This document shows, one piece after another, positions 23,088 through 33,345 of a stretch of DNA of 64,000 nt (positions within the stretch are counted from its first letter, which is position 1; each line of letters opens with the position of its first letter). The translations under genes were made by a program, and so were the position numbers. The notes below the pieces were generated by a model. It had not been told where the DNA came from and did no database searches. It saw only the letters and a list, made by a program, of their open reading frames with translations. Origin of the DNA: Paraphysomonas bandaiensis (lineage: Eukaryota > Chrysophyceae); assembly GCA_965644295.1 (NCBI GenBank), contig CBFFRP010000012.1:50296-114295 (forward strand). Direction: 5' to 3'.

Positions 23088-24304
23088 GATGAGGGTAAGG
23101 CTTTAATACGGCGATATGATAGGATACGTCTCGAGGCAATATGCTCCTGTCTTAAATAATGCGATATGCATATAATTATGGCGCACTGCAGTTGCATGTG
23201 GTGATGCTTGCAGAAAAAGATCTCTGCTTGTGATCGTACTTGAAATAGATGGAAATGAAACGTACGACATGCACATTGATCACAAAACAGTGAAATACGA
23301 TAAATAATACTGCGATAATACCATGAAATACCGTAGTCCGTAGGGTTAATAAAGCAAGACCTCTGACATCAATCAAGTGAAATCGATGCAGAATTCCTCA
23401 TGATTCTTACGTACCTCATGATTCGTAGTACCTCAAGAAGTGTATAAAGACATTCACTGTTATGAGAGTATTTAAAAATATTGACATGTGTTGGAAATAC
23501 TAAGTACTGGGGCTCTCCTGACTGGTAGTAGGTAGTAGGTAGTGACTCAATTTCCATATAAACATACTGATCTCCCTTTTTCCTTACATAAAAACTCATA
23601 TGTGTTGGTGAAAATACTCCGTTATCAAACAAACGGAGAGTGACTTTACCATTATACCAATTACTTATTTATTCTGCTTGACTTCGTGCTGGCAATGAAA
23701 TGCGGTGCCAATCGAAACTGTATCTTAATATTCCTCGTTAGATCCAGCAATCCGACTAGAACTTGATAAGACAAGTGCTCGACCTTGCTATAAATTGTAA
23801 TTAGGAGTAGTACTTTTAAAGGCTGAATGTTGTATACGTTTCACAAGTGAGTAATTCTGTTTCCTTACAATCGTAGCTGGTGCTGCGGAAAATGTCTTCA
23901 TTCTTCCGAGTTCGTACGCACCCTAGCATAGTGGCTGTATTGATATATTGACTAAGTATTTCTTCTATCGTTAGTAACATCCCGGCACATGTTAAATGAT
24001 CTACGCAATGATTGCGTGACCCATACATGATTACGAAAAGCTCTACGCATACTGAGGGAGAGGGGGCACAATCCAGGGCTTTGCTAGGTCTACACAGTAC
24101 ATACATGGGACATACAATATTGCGGCGGTAAAGTGGGTATAATGAAATCTGATCGCGTTCAATATGGCAGCCAAGAAGAGTGACTTCGCAGAATCTGAGC
24201 AGTATGTGCGTTGCTTACCAAATGTACTAACCGGTATATACTATGGACTATGGACACACTGTTCGAATAGGGCAACGTGTACTGTATACCTTATCTTTCA
24301 AGTC
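23088..24304. other. Gene-free interval, nothing recognised
   Basis: Only short frames are present (the longest 96 codons, minus strand). None carries a motif or supported splice site. There is a TAGTAGG tandem at about 23530. Nothing else was identified. Confidence 0.4.
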
Positions 24305-25160
24305 AATCAATCATTATCCCCATTTTGTCTCAAAAAATGCTTTTTTTTGACCTGATTTGGGCTCAACAGGGCGCTCATATCAGCACCGGGCAAATATAGA
24401 CATTCAACTTCAATATTCGGTTGAACAGAAGCTCACTTCTATCTTCATTATGATAATGACAGTCGAATGTACGTGATTTTATTATAGTACACAATTATAG
24501 AGAAACCACAATCATGAGCCAAATATCAAGAGCAGATCATTTAACACTCCAGGTTATATTCCATCCTTCGACTGCTGTATAAGATCACAACGATGTCAGT
24601 GCAAGTGATCTGTCTTCATATCCAGGACTTCGAAACAACTTCAAGAATATTACAGGAGAGTTTAAGTACCATATCTGATGCTATATAGGTGGTTAGGAGC
24701 AGTGGCACCCAGTTCTTTCAGGGTTGGAGCCATATCATGCTTCTCAGGATGTTGTGTGTCTCATATCATACACACATCCTTCGATAAGGTGCACTTGCAG
24801 AGGTAAAGCCTGCTGTATATAAATGTGATGATGATGCTAATAAAGGCAATAAGAAGCCTCTCTGTCATCTTCAACTGTTTACATTTATCATCACACTTAC
24901 AGTATACATATCATTCATTTGAAACTATATGAGTTCTCATTTGTGTTATTAATTATTTCTTAATACAGCAAGCATGCTACAAATAGCTATACAATCTAAT
25001 ATTAACTTTTCAACGTCATGAGGATAAGCTACAATTTAACCTAGGGATAAGGAGTATCGTCCCTTGTCTAAATTTTAAAACTCGGGCTTTTCGCCCTCGT
25101 TTCAAAATTTGAGCGCGGGACGATATAGCCTCCTTATTGCCCGTGGTTAAATATAACTAT
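24305..25160 (+). repeat. Long dispersed repeat, copy 2 (uninterrupted)
   Basis: It follows the same path as 190-499 plus 1291-1835 but lacks the inserted SINE-like element, so it shows the empty state of that site (about 24734-24765). It ends in the foldback module (about 25017-25155) where GGAGTATCGTCCC pairs with GGGACGATA-TAG-CCTCC around ACTCGGGCTTTTCG. Confidence 0.7.
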
Positions 25161-25984
25161 AAGCTCTCTGTAGGTTTTATTCGTGCTAGTGGATCCGTTT
25201 AGTAAAGTGATGCTGGTGTCCACTATAGTGTGTATGTGTGTATATGATGAACAACAAACCTTAAATGCTGTTTATTGATATTGCTACGTTTATCCGCAGT
25301 TCGTGGTTTACTAAACATTAAACACGCGTATTGTATAACATAACAAGTAGTAGCAAGTAGTCATGCGACCTCAATGACAAAAAGTAAAAATGGAATATAT
25401 ACCTGTATTTAGCCGCTGAGTGTTGTCTAATTGACAATGTCAATATATATTGCAATAGTATTGCTGGACCGGTTTGAAAAGTACTGGAAGCTGGTATAAT
25501 TGCGATATATTTTTCTCTAGCAGCCCTGACGACGACATACTCTAAGTTGTTATGTTATTGCTAGAGTTGTAAAGCGTACTGGTCAAAATCACTGTTTTCA
25601 TCTCAACCCTCTCCCATAATTGCATGCTGCCGAACTATAACAGTGCACACGTAATCCATATTATATTTCTGAAAGTACTATTATTAGACGGCCACGTGTT
25701 GTGTCTTTTCTTCACTCTTCCTTCAAACACAAACGCCTACGAACTCGACATCACCTCCGTTACAATTTTCGGTGTATTCAAGTGATCTTGCTTACATTGC
25801 TAAACCAAGAATAAACCACTTGTGTTTTAGAAAAGAAATTATAAGAGACTAAGTTATATCAACAAATAATATTGTGCATTGTTGGAAGACATACATGACT
25901 ACAATAGTGTAGTGCTGAGAGGGACATTGTGTGCAGAGTAACTGAAAATTAAGATATGCAAAGTATACAGCGTCCACGGAAAGA
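25161..25984. other. Gene-free interval upstream of the histone pair
   Basis: AT-rich sequence with no supported gene. Part of it is 3' flank of the H2A gene. Confidence 0.4.
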
Positions 25985-26002
25985 TGGTGTTCAGAAACAC
26001 CA
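25985..26002 (-). promoter_or_regulatory. Histone 3' mRNA stem-loop (H2A)
   Basis: Minus strand GGTGTTTCTGAACACC has a six-base-pair stem and four-base loop and sits about 35 nt after the H2A stop. It has the size, position and GG...CC shape of the stem-loop that ends replication-dependent histone mRNAs (consensus GGYYYTNNNNARRRCC). The copy after H2B has the same stem. Confidence 0.8.
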
Positions 26003-26035
26003 GTTAATAAAATGCATTGAAAAATATTCACACAT

Positions 26036-26416
26036 TTAAGCCTTGGCCTGAGACTTCTTTGGGAGGAGTACATTGTGGATGTTGGGGAGGACACCACCCT
26101 GAGAGATGGTGACGCCGCCCAAAAGTTTATTGAGCTCCTCGTCATTGCGAACAGCCAGCTGAATGTGGCGAGGGATGATGCGAGTCTTCTTGTTGTCCCT
26201 GGCAGCGTTACCAGCAAGCTCAAGAATCTCAGCAGTGAGGTACTCAAGCACAGAGGCAAGGTAGACGGGAGCACCAGCACCAACTCTGGGAGCGTATCGA
26301 CCCTTCTTCAGGTATCTGCCGATACGGCCAACTGGGAACTGAAGACCAGCTTTGGCTGATGAAGATGTGGATTTCTTGCCGGCACCACGGCCAGATTTAC
26401 CAGTCTTTGCGGGCAT
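26036..26416 (-). CDS. H2A: Histone H2A
   Basis: A 126-residue core histone. The fold is complete: [20 protein letters not shown] (the H2A signature AGLQFPVGR), the [19 protein letters not shown] helix, [20 protein letters not shown] and the C-terminal [17 protein letters not shown] acidic-patch/docking segment. It ends KKSQAKA with no SQ-[E/D]-aromatic motif, so this is canonical H2A and not H2A.X, and it lacks the H2A.Z features. The N-terminus ([15 protein letters not shown]) is the usual basic tail. It is intronless and diverges from H2B across 263 bp, a common arrangement for co-expressed H2A/H2B pairs. Confidence 0.98.
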   Translation of the reverse strand: MPAKTGKSGRGAGKKSTSSSAKAGLQFPVGRIGRYLKKGRYAPRVGAGAPVYLASVLEYLTAEILELAGNAARDNKKTRIIPRHIQLAVRNDEELNKLLGGVTISQGGVLPNIHNVLLPKKSQAKA

Positions 26417-26679
26417 TTTCCTTCGACTTAAGTTAACAAGTATCTAGGTACAACTTCAAATTATGACTGCAGTGTGAACACTCCAATACCACTTAGACAG
26501 AACATGTCTCTTCAAGATACGTTGTGTTTTTCGGAGATGCTATTTTTTACTCACGAGCAGTTTGATATGCTACATGTGTGGCCATTCAGGATACGGTGTA
26601 GAAAATGTTGAGATGTTGTATTTATCACAATACAATACTCACAAAATAATCACATTTGCAAGAGATATATAACACCAAT
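26417..26679. promoter_or_regulatory. Bidirectional H2A-H2B promoter region
   Basis: These 263 bp between the two divergent histone start codons must supply both promoters. A CCAAT word occurs near 26485. No strong TATA box is seen near either start apart from GATATATAAC just upstream of the H2B ATG. Confidence 0.6.
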
Positions 26680-27033
26680 ATGGCTAAGACTCCTGGGAAG
26701 AAGAGCGTAAAGGCTCCCGCCAAGAAGGCTGCTGGTAAAGGCCACAAGAAGAGGGTTGAGAGCTATTCTTCTTACGTGTACAAGGTGCTTAAGCAGGTTC
26801 ACCCTGAGACTGGTATCTCCAAGAGAGGAATGTCTATCATGAACTCTTTTGTCAACGATATCTTCGAGAGAATCGCTTCTGAGGCTTCTCGTCTTGCTCG
26901 TTACAACAAGAAGTCTACTCTGTCCTCCAGGGAGATTCAGACTGCTGTTCGTCTCATGCTCCCTGGTGAGCTTGCCAAGCATGCCGTCTCTGAGGGTACC
27001 AAGGCAGTCACCAAGTTCACATCCTCCGCTTAA
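26680..27033 (+). CDS. H2B: Histone H2B
   Basis: A 117-residue core histone, starting [16 protein letters not shown]; the in-frame upstream ATG at 26656 would add eight non-histone residues and is rejected. Body: [20 protein letters not shown], the [20 protein letters not shown] helix, [20 protein letters not shown] and the C-terminal helix [20 protein letters not shown]. The lysine in AVTKF is the expected position of H2B monoubiquitination, the mark that Rtf1 promotes. It is intronless with a stem-loop 32 nt past the stop. Its bases 26677-26870 recur with one mismatch, antisense, inside the copia element at 30001-30194. Confidence 0.98.
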   Translation: MAKTPGKKSVKAPAKKAAGKGHKKRVESYSSYVYKVLKQVHPETGISKRGMSIMNSFVNDIFERIASEASRLARYNKKSTLSSREIQTAVRLMLPGELAKHAVSEGTKAVTKFTSSA

Positions 27034-27064
27034 ATATTTGTACAACTTATTAAAGTATCCAAAT

Positions 27065-27080
27065 GGTGTTTTTCAACACC
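27065..27080 (+). promoter_or_regulatory. Histone 3' mRNA stem-loop (H2B)
   Basis: GGTGTTTTTCAACACC has a six-base-pair stem with loop TTTC, 32 nt after the H2B stop. It fits the histone stem-loop consensus and uses the same stem as the H2A copy, with a compensated pair relative to the animal GGCTCT stem. Confidence 0.85.
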
Positions 27081-27299
27081 ACCATATATGGAGATTAGTT
27101 TGTAAACTACTAAGTGTTTGGTGAAAAGTATTTGTGTTGTTTTTATGTTGGGTTGAAGTAACTCGCTCATGCTGCTCACTCAAATCACCTCATTGGCATC
27201 AAGGAGATTTCAGGACAAGTAGCTCATAACTCCATGCACGAAGTGTTGCTTTGTTATGCTATTAATCTCAACCTTATATCTTATATAGTTATAGAGTCA

Positions 27300-27480
27300 T
27301 ACACAAATAACAGAATTAACAATTAACTTTCTTTGTAATTTTATTCAGCGGTTACAACTACGAGTTGGTTTCACCTTTCAACCATTGCACACTATTAATA
27401 ATAGCTCACTTCAGTTGCACAATATATAATATATATGTATTATAGAGTAGCATACAGCAGAACTCAACATATTACATCGA
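27300..27480 (-). repeat. Dispersed repeat fragment
   Basis: It matches 7040-7210 in reverse (GTTGAGTTCTGC, CAATTGAAGTGAG, GTGTGCAAT, GTTACAA words in the same order) and less well about 2085-2215. No coding capacity; class unknown. Confidence 0.5.
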
Positions 27481-27624
27481 GATAACAGTTGCAGCTTGGG
27501 GTCAATGTTGAAGTGCTACATCATAATTATTACTAAGCAAGAATATAGAGACTGCTGGAGGTAGAAATGTTTCTTCTGGGTTAATAGCGAACAATATATT
27601 GCACAACTGATAACATTATTATTA

Positions 27625-27988
27625 CTGTAGTACAGGGATAGGGAACAATATATTGCAATGCTATTGTTAGGTAGCGTTCCATCAATAGTATTGATGGATT
27701 TTTTTAACCGGCCCTACAATACTATTGCAATATATTGCAATGTATTAGTATGACTAATCAGTAAGTAAACACATCCGTAGTTTTTATTTTTAGTACTTGC
27801 CATATTATAAGGTCTAAGGTCACTTGATAATCAAACCCACTACTCTTAACTAATTAAAAGTTTCCTCATACTCATCCTCTGAGCCATCATCGGTGACATC
27901 ATCACCATATTCATTCAATATTGATTGAAATATGCTTGCATCCGGCCACAACCACAACAATATATTGTTCCCTATCCCTGCTGTAGTA
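27625..27988 (-). mobile_element. Small hAT-type DNA transposon remnant with 8-bp target duplication
   Basis: The element 27633-27980 (348 bp) has perfect 23-bp terminal inverted repeats beginning CAGGGATAGGGAACAATA. It is flanked by identical 8-bp CTGTAGTA (27625-27632 and 27981-27988). CAGGG ends plus an 8-bp duplication are the hallmark of the hAT superfamily. Near one end the minus strand keeps an acidic open stretch ending in a stop at 27850 (NEYGDDVTDDGSEDEYEET). This may be the last residues of the lost transposase, which would make it an internal-deletion derivative. No transposase catalytic part remains. Confidence 0.85.
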
Positions 27989-28013
27989 AAATGTTCCTCT
28001 TATATCATATACA

Positions 28014-28905
28014 CCCTCAACAAAGTCGGACTCGCAACTCTTCGTGGTGTTCTGGGAAATAAAAGTACCGGGGATATTTCTCCGGGAAACTAACGTGAGC
28101 CGCATATAGAGTCAGCAGATAACGTTCTGCCCACTATAAGTGTCACTTGCGTAGACGTCTTTGGGCCTTGACGAAGAAACATGCATCCTAGAATGGGCCC
28201 ACGTGTAGGGCATCCGGGGTATTGTGCTTCCTACTGAAGTTAAGCATTTTGGTGCTTGCGGTGACGCACAAGCAGCTTTCGTAGCGCCAAATAGTAAGAT
28301 ATCAGACTGGAACACCGCCCACCGCTCCTATGCACCCCACCACTCATACACATAGGACCATAGCACCGGACAGCATGAAACCATCAGGCCCTAGACAGCG
28401 ACGCCGTCTCCGGCAACTCCACCTATGCCTGATGCCCAAACAGTGCACGGCGACAACGCCACACCATTCACCTCTCAGCACACACATCTAGTGCTCGGTA
28501 CACTCAGGACCTTAATGCAGAACCCTGTACCTCAGAGCCTGGTGGAACCTTATCCCAAGGGGAGACCCCCGGACAACACGCGCCAGTAAGTCCTAATACA
28601 CACGAGCAGGGCGAAACTCACAAACAACATTAAGAACGGAAGTGGTCGCACCTTGGTGCTTGCGGCGACGCACAAGCAGCTTCTGTAGCGCAAAATAGTA
28701 GGATAATAGAATTATGGGTGATTAGTTATGGGTAGAGGTCTAACTAGTATGTCTAGCATTCAACTAGCCACTATATATTAGTACAAGTTTCTAATGCCTA
28801 TTGCTAAATAATAAGACTTTCAATAATAGTAGGATATCAGAGGTCAGCACTAGTTTGTTAAATTGTTTTGCTACATTAGTGCTGACTCTTACATGCCTAT
28901 TGTAG
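28014..28905 (+). mobile_element. Outer SINE-like retroposon, split by a second one
   Basis: The 5' part (28014-28306) begins CCCTCAACAAAGTCGGACTC and reaches CGCACAAGCAGC and AAATAGTAAGATATCAGA. The 3' part resumes at 28842 (GGTCAGCACTAGTTTGTTAA) and runs to the CATGCCTATTG tail at about 28905. The gap is filled by 28307-28824. Confidence 0.7.
28307..28824 (+). mobile_element. Inner SINE-like retroposon with 17-bp target duplication
   Basis: 518 bp, starting CTGGAACACCGCCCACCGC and ending ATAATAAGACTTTCAAT. It is flanked by AATAGTAAGATATCAGA (28290-28306) and AATAGTAGGATATCAGA (28825-28841), 16 of 17 identical. The 3' end stops at exactly the same base as the element at 13207-13695. The 5' body is different from the other copies. 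Confidence 0.8.
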
Positions 28906-28916
28906 AATATGAGAAT

Positions 28917-29182
28917 AAATAAAGAATTGATCTTTATAATAGTAAAACAATGTTGTGATTATGAGAGTGTAAGTAATGAACACGATAGAGTTTAAATTAT
29001 GAATAACAATATAGAACGTAGCTATCATGCATAACGGAATAGTTAGAAGTGTAACTGATAATGACGACGTTATGATGACGATCACGTATCTTCGACAGAT
29101 ACTCTCTCTAATTCAGTTCATGGTATATTTCATTGAACATTATAACTCACAGATACAATCATGTATTAAGCTGAATCCTAAT
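28917..29182 (-). repeat. 3' LTR of the copia element
   Basis: 266 bp, nearly identical to 34159-34424. Visible differences include TGAACACG against TGAGCACG and GAGTTTAAA against GAGTGAAAA. The element-strand ends are ATTAGGATTC...CTTTATTT, so the usual TG...CA termini are absent. Confidence 0.88.
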
Positions 29183-29399
29183 ACGCCCCCTCAATGTAAT
29201 AATCAGTGAACCGTAGAAAATAATAGAGAGAATATGAACTTATACACACTGAGAGTAAAAACCAGAGTAGCAGTCACTAGTCAATAATAAGCGAACTGCA
29301 GAGATGCCATATTGTGAGACCATCCTTCTAGTCCAGCATCATGTATTGAATAAAAGAAAAAAATGGTAAAAACTCCGTGTAACTCAAACTAGCCACCTA

Positions 29400-29994
29400 G
29401 GTCGCTTGTGGCTTGGTAATTGTGATTTAGGTGTCTCTGAGGTTGTTGATCGCTTTCTGTTGCTACTGGATGGGATGTCAAACCCAGCTCCCCCCATCAA
29501 TGTAGTTCGCAATGTGCGGAAGTTATTTGCTCCTAGTGGTTTCGTAAGGAGGTCAGCTAACATTGACTTCTTGTGGATATATGATCCACAGTCAAAATGT
29601 TCTCCGCAATGTGTTCACACGGATGAAGTGGTATCGAATCGCGATATGTTTTGTACGTCAATGATGAGTAGAATTGTAACATATAATTGAACTGCACCTT
29701 TATTATCGCACCAAATAGTTGTTGAGAATGGAAGTATGAAACCAATTTCTAATAATAAAGAGCGTAGCCATAATATGCTTCCTGAGCTGCTGACGATAAA
29801 GCCATATACTCAGCTTCAGTAGATGACAATGCCACAGTTGTCTATAATCGAGATTGCCATGATATAAGACAATTACCTATGAAGAATGTAAAAGCTGTGG
29901 TGAACCGTCGAGTGAGGTGACATCGTGCCCAATCGCTATCGCAGTATCCTGGCAATGTTATGTGGGATCCAGAATATATCAATCCTTGCTTAGC
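29400..29994 (-). pseudogene. Copia RNase H region (broken)
   Basis: Minus strand shows [23 protein letters not shown] and a [14 protein letters not shown]-like stretch, the RNase H start of copia pol. After a frame change, STEAEYMALSSAAQEA-like and LADLLTKPLGANNF-like tails follow. Several frame changes make it non-functional as it stands. Confidence 0.75.
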
Positions 29995-30200
29995 AATGCC
30001 AATATGGCTAAGACTCCTGGGAAGAAGAGCGTAAAGGCTCCCGCCAAGAAGGCTGCTGGTAAAGGCCACAAGAAGAGGGTTGAGAGCTATTCTTCTTACG
30101 TGTACAAGGTGCTTAAGCAGGTTCACCCTGAGACTGGTATCTCCAAGAGAGGAATGTCTATTATGAACTCTTTTGTCAACGATATCTTCGAGAGAATGCC
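29995..30200 (+). pseudogene. Antisense H2B gene fragment inserted in copia pol
   Basis: Bases 30001-30194 repeat 26677-26870 of the H2B gene (start codon region to NDIFER) with one difference (TCTATTATG for TCTATCATG). AATGCC stands on both sides (29995-30000 and 30195-30200). Removing 30001-30200 rejoins the copia LRYLKG and IAKQGLIYS codons in frame, so this is a clean insertion with a 6-bp target duplication. The H2B sense strand runs opposite to copia. It encodes only the first ~64 residues and would run into copia sequence. Confidence 0.93.
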
Positions 30201-31069
30201 TTTGAGATACCTAAGAACATGTAACGCAGGTGATAATATTCTTATCAAAGTCTTGATGGATAGAAATGCCCAACAAGTAATAATCTAAGAGTTTGAGATC
30301 CGTAATTTCGAACTTTTTGGATAAATGGTCGTTGAATTGTTGGATATCAGTGTCGGATGTGGATGCCATAATAATATCATCCACATACATGGCTATTAGC
30401 ATAATCCTGCCATTAATCTGCTTTTTGAATATACACGGGTCAGATATTAGTCTGGTGAAACCCATATCTAGCATAAAATTTGTACAGCACTTATACCAGT
30501 TAAGACCTGCTTGCTTTAGACCATAGATGCTTTTTATCAGTTTGAGGACTTTTCCGTCAGGGACGTCCATGCCAGGAGAGGGGGATGCATGTATATGTCC
30601 TCTTCGAGGTCAGCATTGATGTACGCAGTTGTGAAATCGATTTGGCGCAATTTGAGTCTCATAATAATGGTCGAAAAGGCAATAATTGTACGTGTAGTGA
30701 TGTAGCCTTCGCGACGGGGCTGTATGTATCATTGTAATCGATGCCTTGGATTTGAGTAAAGCCCTGTGCGACCAGTCGAGCCTTGAATTTGATGTCATTC
30801 TGTTTTCTTTTTATTTTGAATATGAGTTTCCCCTTTATGGCTCTTGCTCCAGGTGGTAACGCAGTGTATCTCCAGCATCCTTTCCTCTGAAGAGTGGATA
30901 TTTCTCTATTGATAGCATCGATCCACTGCTGTTTATATTTACCTGAAATAGCATCTTGAACACTCTTTGGTGTATCGGTTAGCTCGTCAATGTCATCGCA
31001 ATTACTGATAGCATGCATAACAAATATCAATATTGTTTGTATGTAATTTTGATATACATTGTGCGTCAT
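30195..31069 (-). pseudogene. Copia reverse transcriptase (frameshifted, internal deletion)
   Basis: Two frames carry it. 31069-30659 has KQQWIDAINREISTLQRKG, LVAQGFTQIQGIDYNDTYSP; 30570-30211 has KSIYGLKQAGLNWY, the catalytic MYVDDIIMAS and [16 protein letters not shown]. After DKNIIT the sequence jumps to [10 protein letters not shown], so about 100 residues of the usual connecting region are deleted near 30230. Confidence 0.85.
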
Positions 31070-31104
31070 GTGCCATATGATTTACTACATGTTTAGCATT
31101 TACA

Positions 31105-32702
31105 TCACATACATGTATATACACCATCACCAAGTTTATGTACATTTACAATTACCCTTTTTCTGTCCTTTCTCTTGCTTCGGAGAACACTCTTTCTACC
31201 AGCTAAAATTTTTTGTTTTGCTGTAGCATGAACCTTACTTGGCCCTTCAGGTGTATCCTGATTTTCCCAATCACCCGATGAATCAGCAGGCTTGTAACAG
31301 CGTTTGGCCACACGCTGACACACACGATCCACTTGACTGTGTGGTGCCGGATTCGGCACTAGATTCCCATTGAATTGTTTCGAAGAGCGAGTCTTCGCTA
31401 TCTTTGCATCGGAGTGGGTAGGTTCATCCCGATGGCTGCTGATTCTCTCCTGCGCGGCATCATGATGTCTTAGGTTCACGCCACTCCCCCTGGAAGTAGC
31501 GGCTGGCGCTGGAGATCCATTAACTGTATCGGGGTCTCGATCTGATTTGCTGAATTTATTTATTGGGGTTTTCGATCGAGAATTACTACGTTTGAGACCA
31601 ACTGCTTTGAGTTCTATGTATTGTTCAGTGTACTTTATTTGCGTCGTTACATATGTTAATCCATCATCTGGATCTACATGTGCTAGACCTATGAGGTATT
31701 TGAAACTTTCTACTGTCCTGGAGGTCTCATTCTCTCTGAAGATCTCATTTATCTCCTTAAAATATCTCTTATCCGCTCTGGTGGAACACATTCGTTGAAA
31801 AATACATGTCCTGATATAACAAAGTCTCTTAATGCGGGAACAAAGACTATATATCCAGGACCATCCTCTCGATAGTCCCCATAAAATACCCAGGCCAGCT
31901 ATATGTCTGTCCCAGTTGTTCTTTCGGAGACTGGAATCGATATTCACAAAGCATTTACATCCCCATATTTTGCCATAACTCAAGTCTGGTATTTCGTTTT
32001 CGATAAACTGAAGTGGAGACATAAATCCTTTAGCTGCTTGACACGGTAACCTGTTCTTGATGTGTATTGTCGCCCTTGAGGCTTGTTCCCAGAAATTCGG
32101 TGGGAGTCCAGAGTCGATAAGGCTGCTGAGTGCTCGTTCTTTTGTTGTCCGCCATGATCGCTCTTGGAATGGGTTATCCTCGGGGGTATACGGGGAGTTA
32201 AAAGTCCATGTAGCCCCTATTGATTGAAGATACTCTAAGACGTTTCTTGATACCAGTTCCTTCCCGCCATCCGCATGATAATGTTGTAGTCGTTTGCCTT
32301 TACTAATATATGTAGATACATGACAACTTTCTGGATGGATTGGATGACGAAATCTTTATCTCTCGTTGGTCCGTAGTAGGAGTCCCATTGGTGTCTGGAA
32401 GCTACATCTGTCATCCCGAGTATGTAACGGTTGCCAGTAATGATTGCCTCTGGTGCATGGGGTCCAGAAAAATCGGCTACTACTAGCTCCCCCAGCTCAT
32501 TCGCTCTTCTTACACGCTTGAGCAGCATTTGTCTGATAGCGTGTCTATGTTTTCGGCGATGAGATTTACCACTCGCACAACCATCACATAGACCACCCGG
32601 TAAAGAAGTAGCATTCATCTTCGACTCCGTTAACTTAATACCCGTTACTAATTTTGACTGTACAGCTTTCTGTATGAGGAGTCCAATTGAAGAATGTGCC
32701 AA
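31105..32702 (-). pseudogene. Copia integrase (frameshifted)
   Basis: 32702-32235 carries AHSSIG, the CDGCASGKSHR part of the zinc-binding region, VVADFSGPH with the first catalytic aspartate, and YILGMTDVASRHQWDSYY. 32022-31105 carries the integrase C-terminal LSYGKIWGCKCFVNID and a long polar linker. A frame break lies between them. Confidence 0.8.
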
Positions 32703-32706
32703 TCTC

Positions 32707-33130
32707 TTATGTGCTACTAGGGTTGCGAGTGGGCCTCTGAAGCAGTTGAAGCAAGGTGGGATTCGTCAATATAGGAGTTCCGAGGTCTGTTAACGGAATT
32801 TGATATAGGCCTCCAACTCTCTTACCCTTTGATAGCAGTATTTCATCTTTATATATCTCAACTGATTGATTTCCGAACAAGATTTTATATCCTAGGTCAT
32901 CTAATTGGCTGATGGACACGAGTGTCCTTGAAGCATGGTCCACGTGCTTGCACTTGGGGATAATACCAAGTCTTCCATGACCTGAAGAGGTCATAGTCGA
33001 TCCTGACTTAGCTGTTTGAATGTCGGTGAGGCACTCCTCATAATTGGTGATGTATCCGGCTTCAGGTGTGATGGAGATTGTGCAGCCAGAATCAAGGGTG
33101 CCCATTCCGGCTTCTTGATCAAGAACGAAG
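32707..33130 (-). pseudogene. Copia protease and pre-integrase region
   Basis: The aspartic protease site LDSGCTISI is preceded by ETNFVLDQEAGMG. Then come KHVDHASRTLVSISQLDDLG and GGLYQIPL, the GAG-pre-integrase part. The frame differs from that of the upstream zinc knuckle. Confidence 0.75.
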
Positions 33131-33345
33131 TTCGTTTCGTCGTTTGTTGGATATCCGACTCCTCCGAAGTCTCGTCCTTTCTGTTGTAGTGGACCACTGT
33201 CTTCATAATCTGCAAACTGGTCGGAGTCGTCGTTTTCAGTGCTCTGGTGGGTCTGGAATATCTAACTTTTTTGAATTTCCTACTGGTTGATTTGTTTCCG
33301 GAGGAATTCTTCATTTATTTGTTGGATCCTTTCCCAGGAGTGTTT

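Noticed and set aside
26075-26359. 94-codon plus-strand frame inside H2A and similar frames opposite H2B
   Set aside because: Antisense shadows of highly biased histone coding sequence.
29917-30288. Apparent second H2B gene
   Set aside because: Only the first ~64 residues are H2B; the frame then runs into antisense copia sequence and lacks the C-terminal helices and stem-loop.
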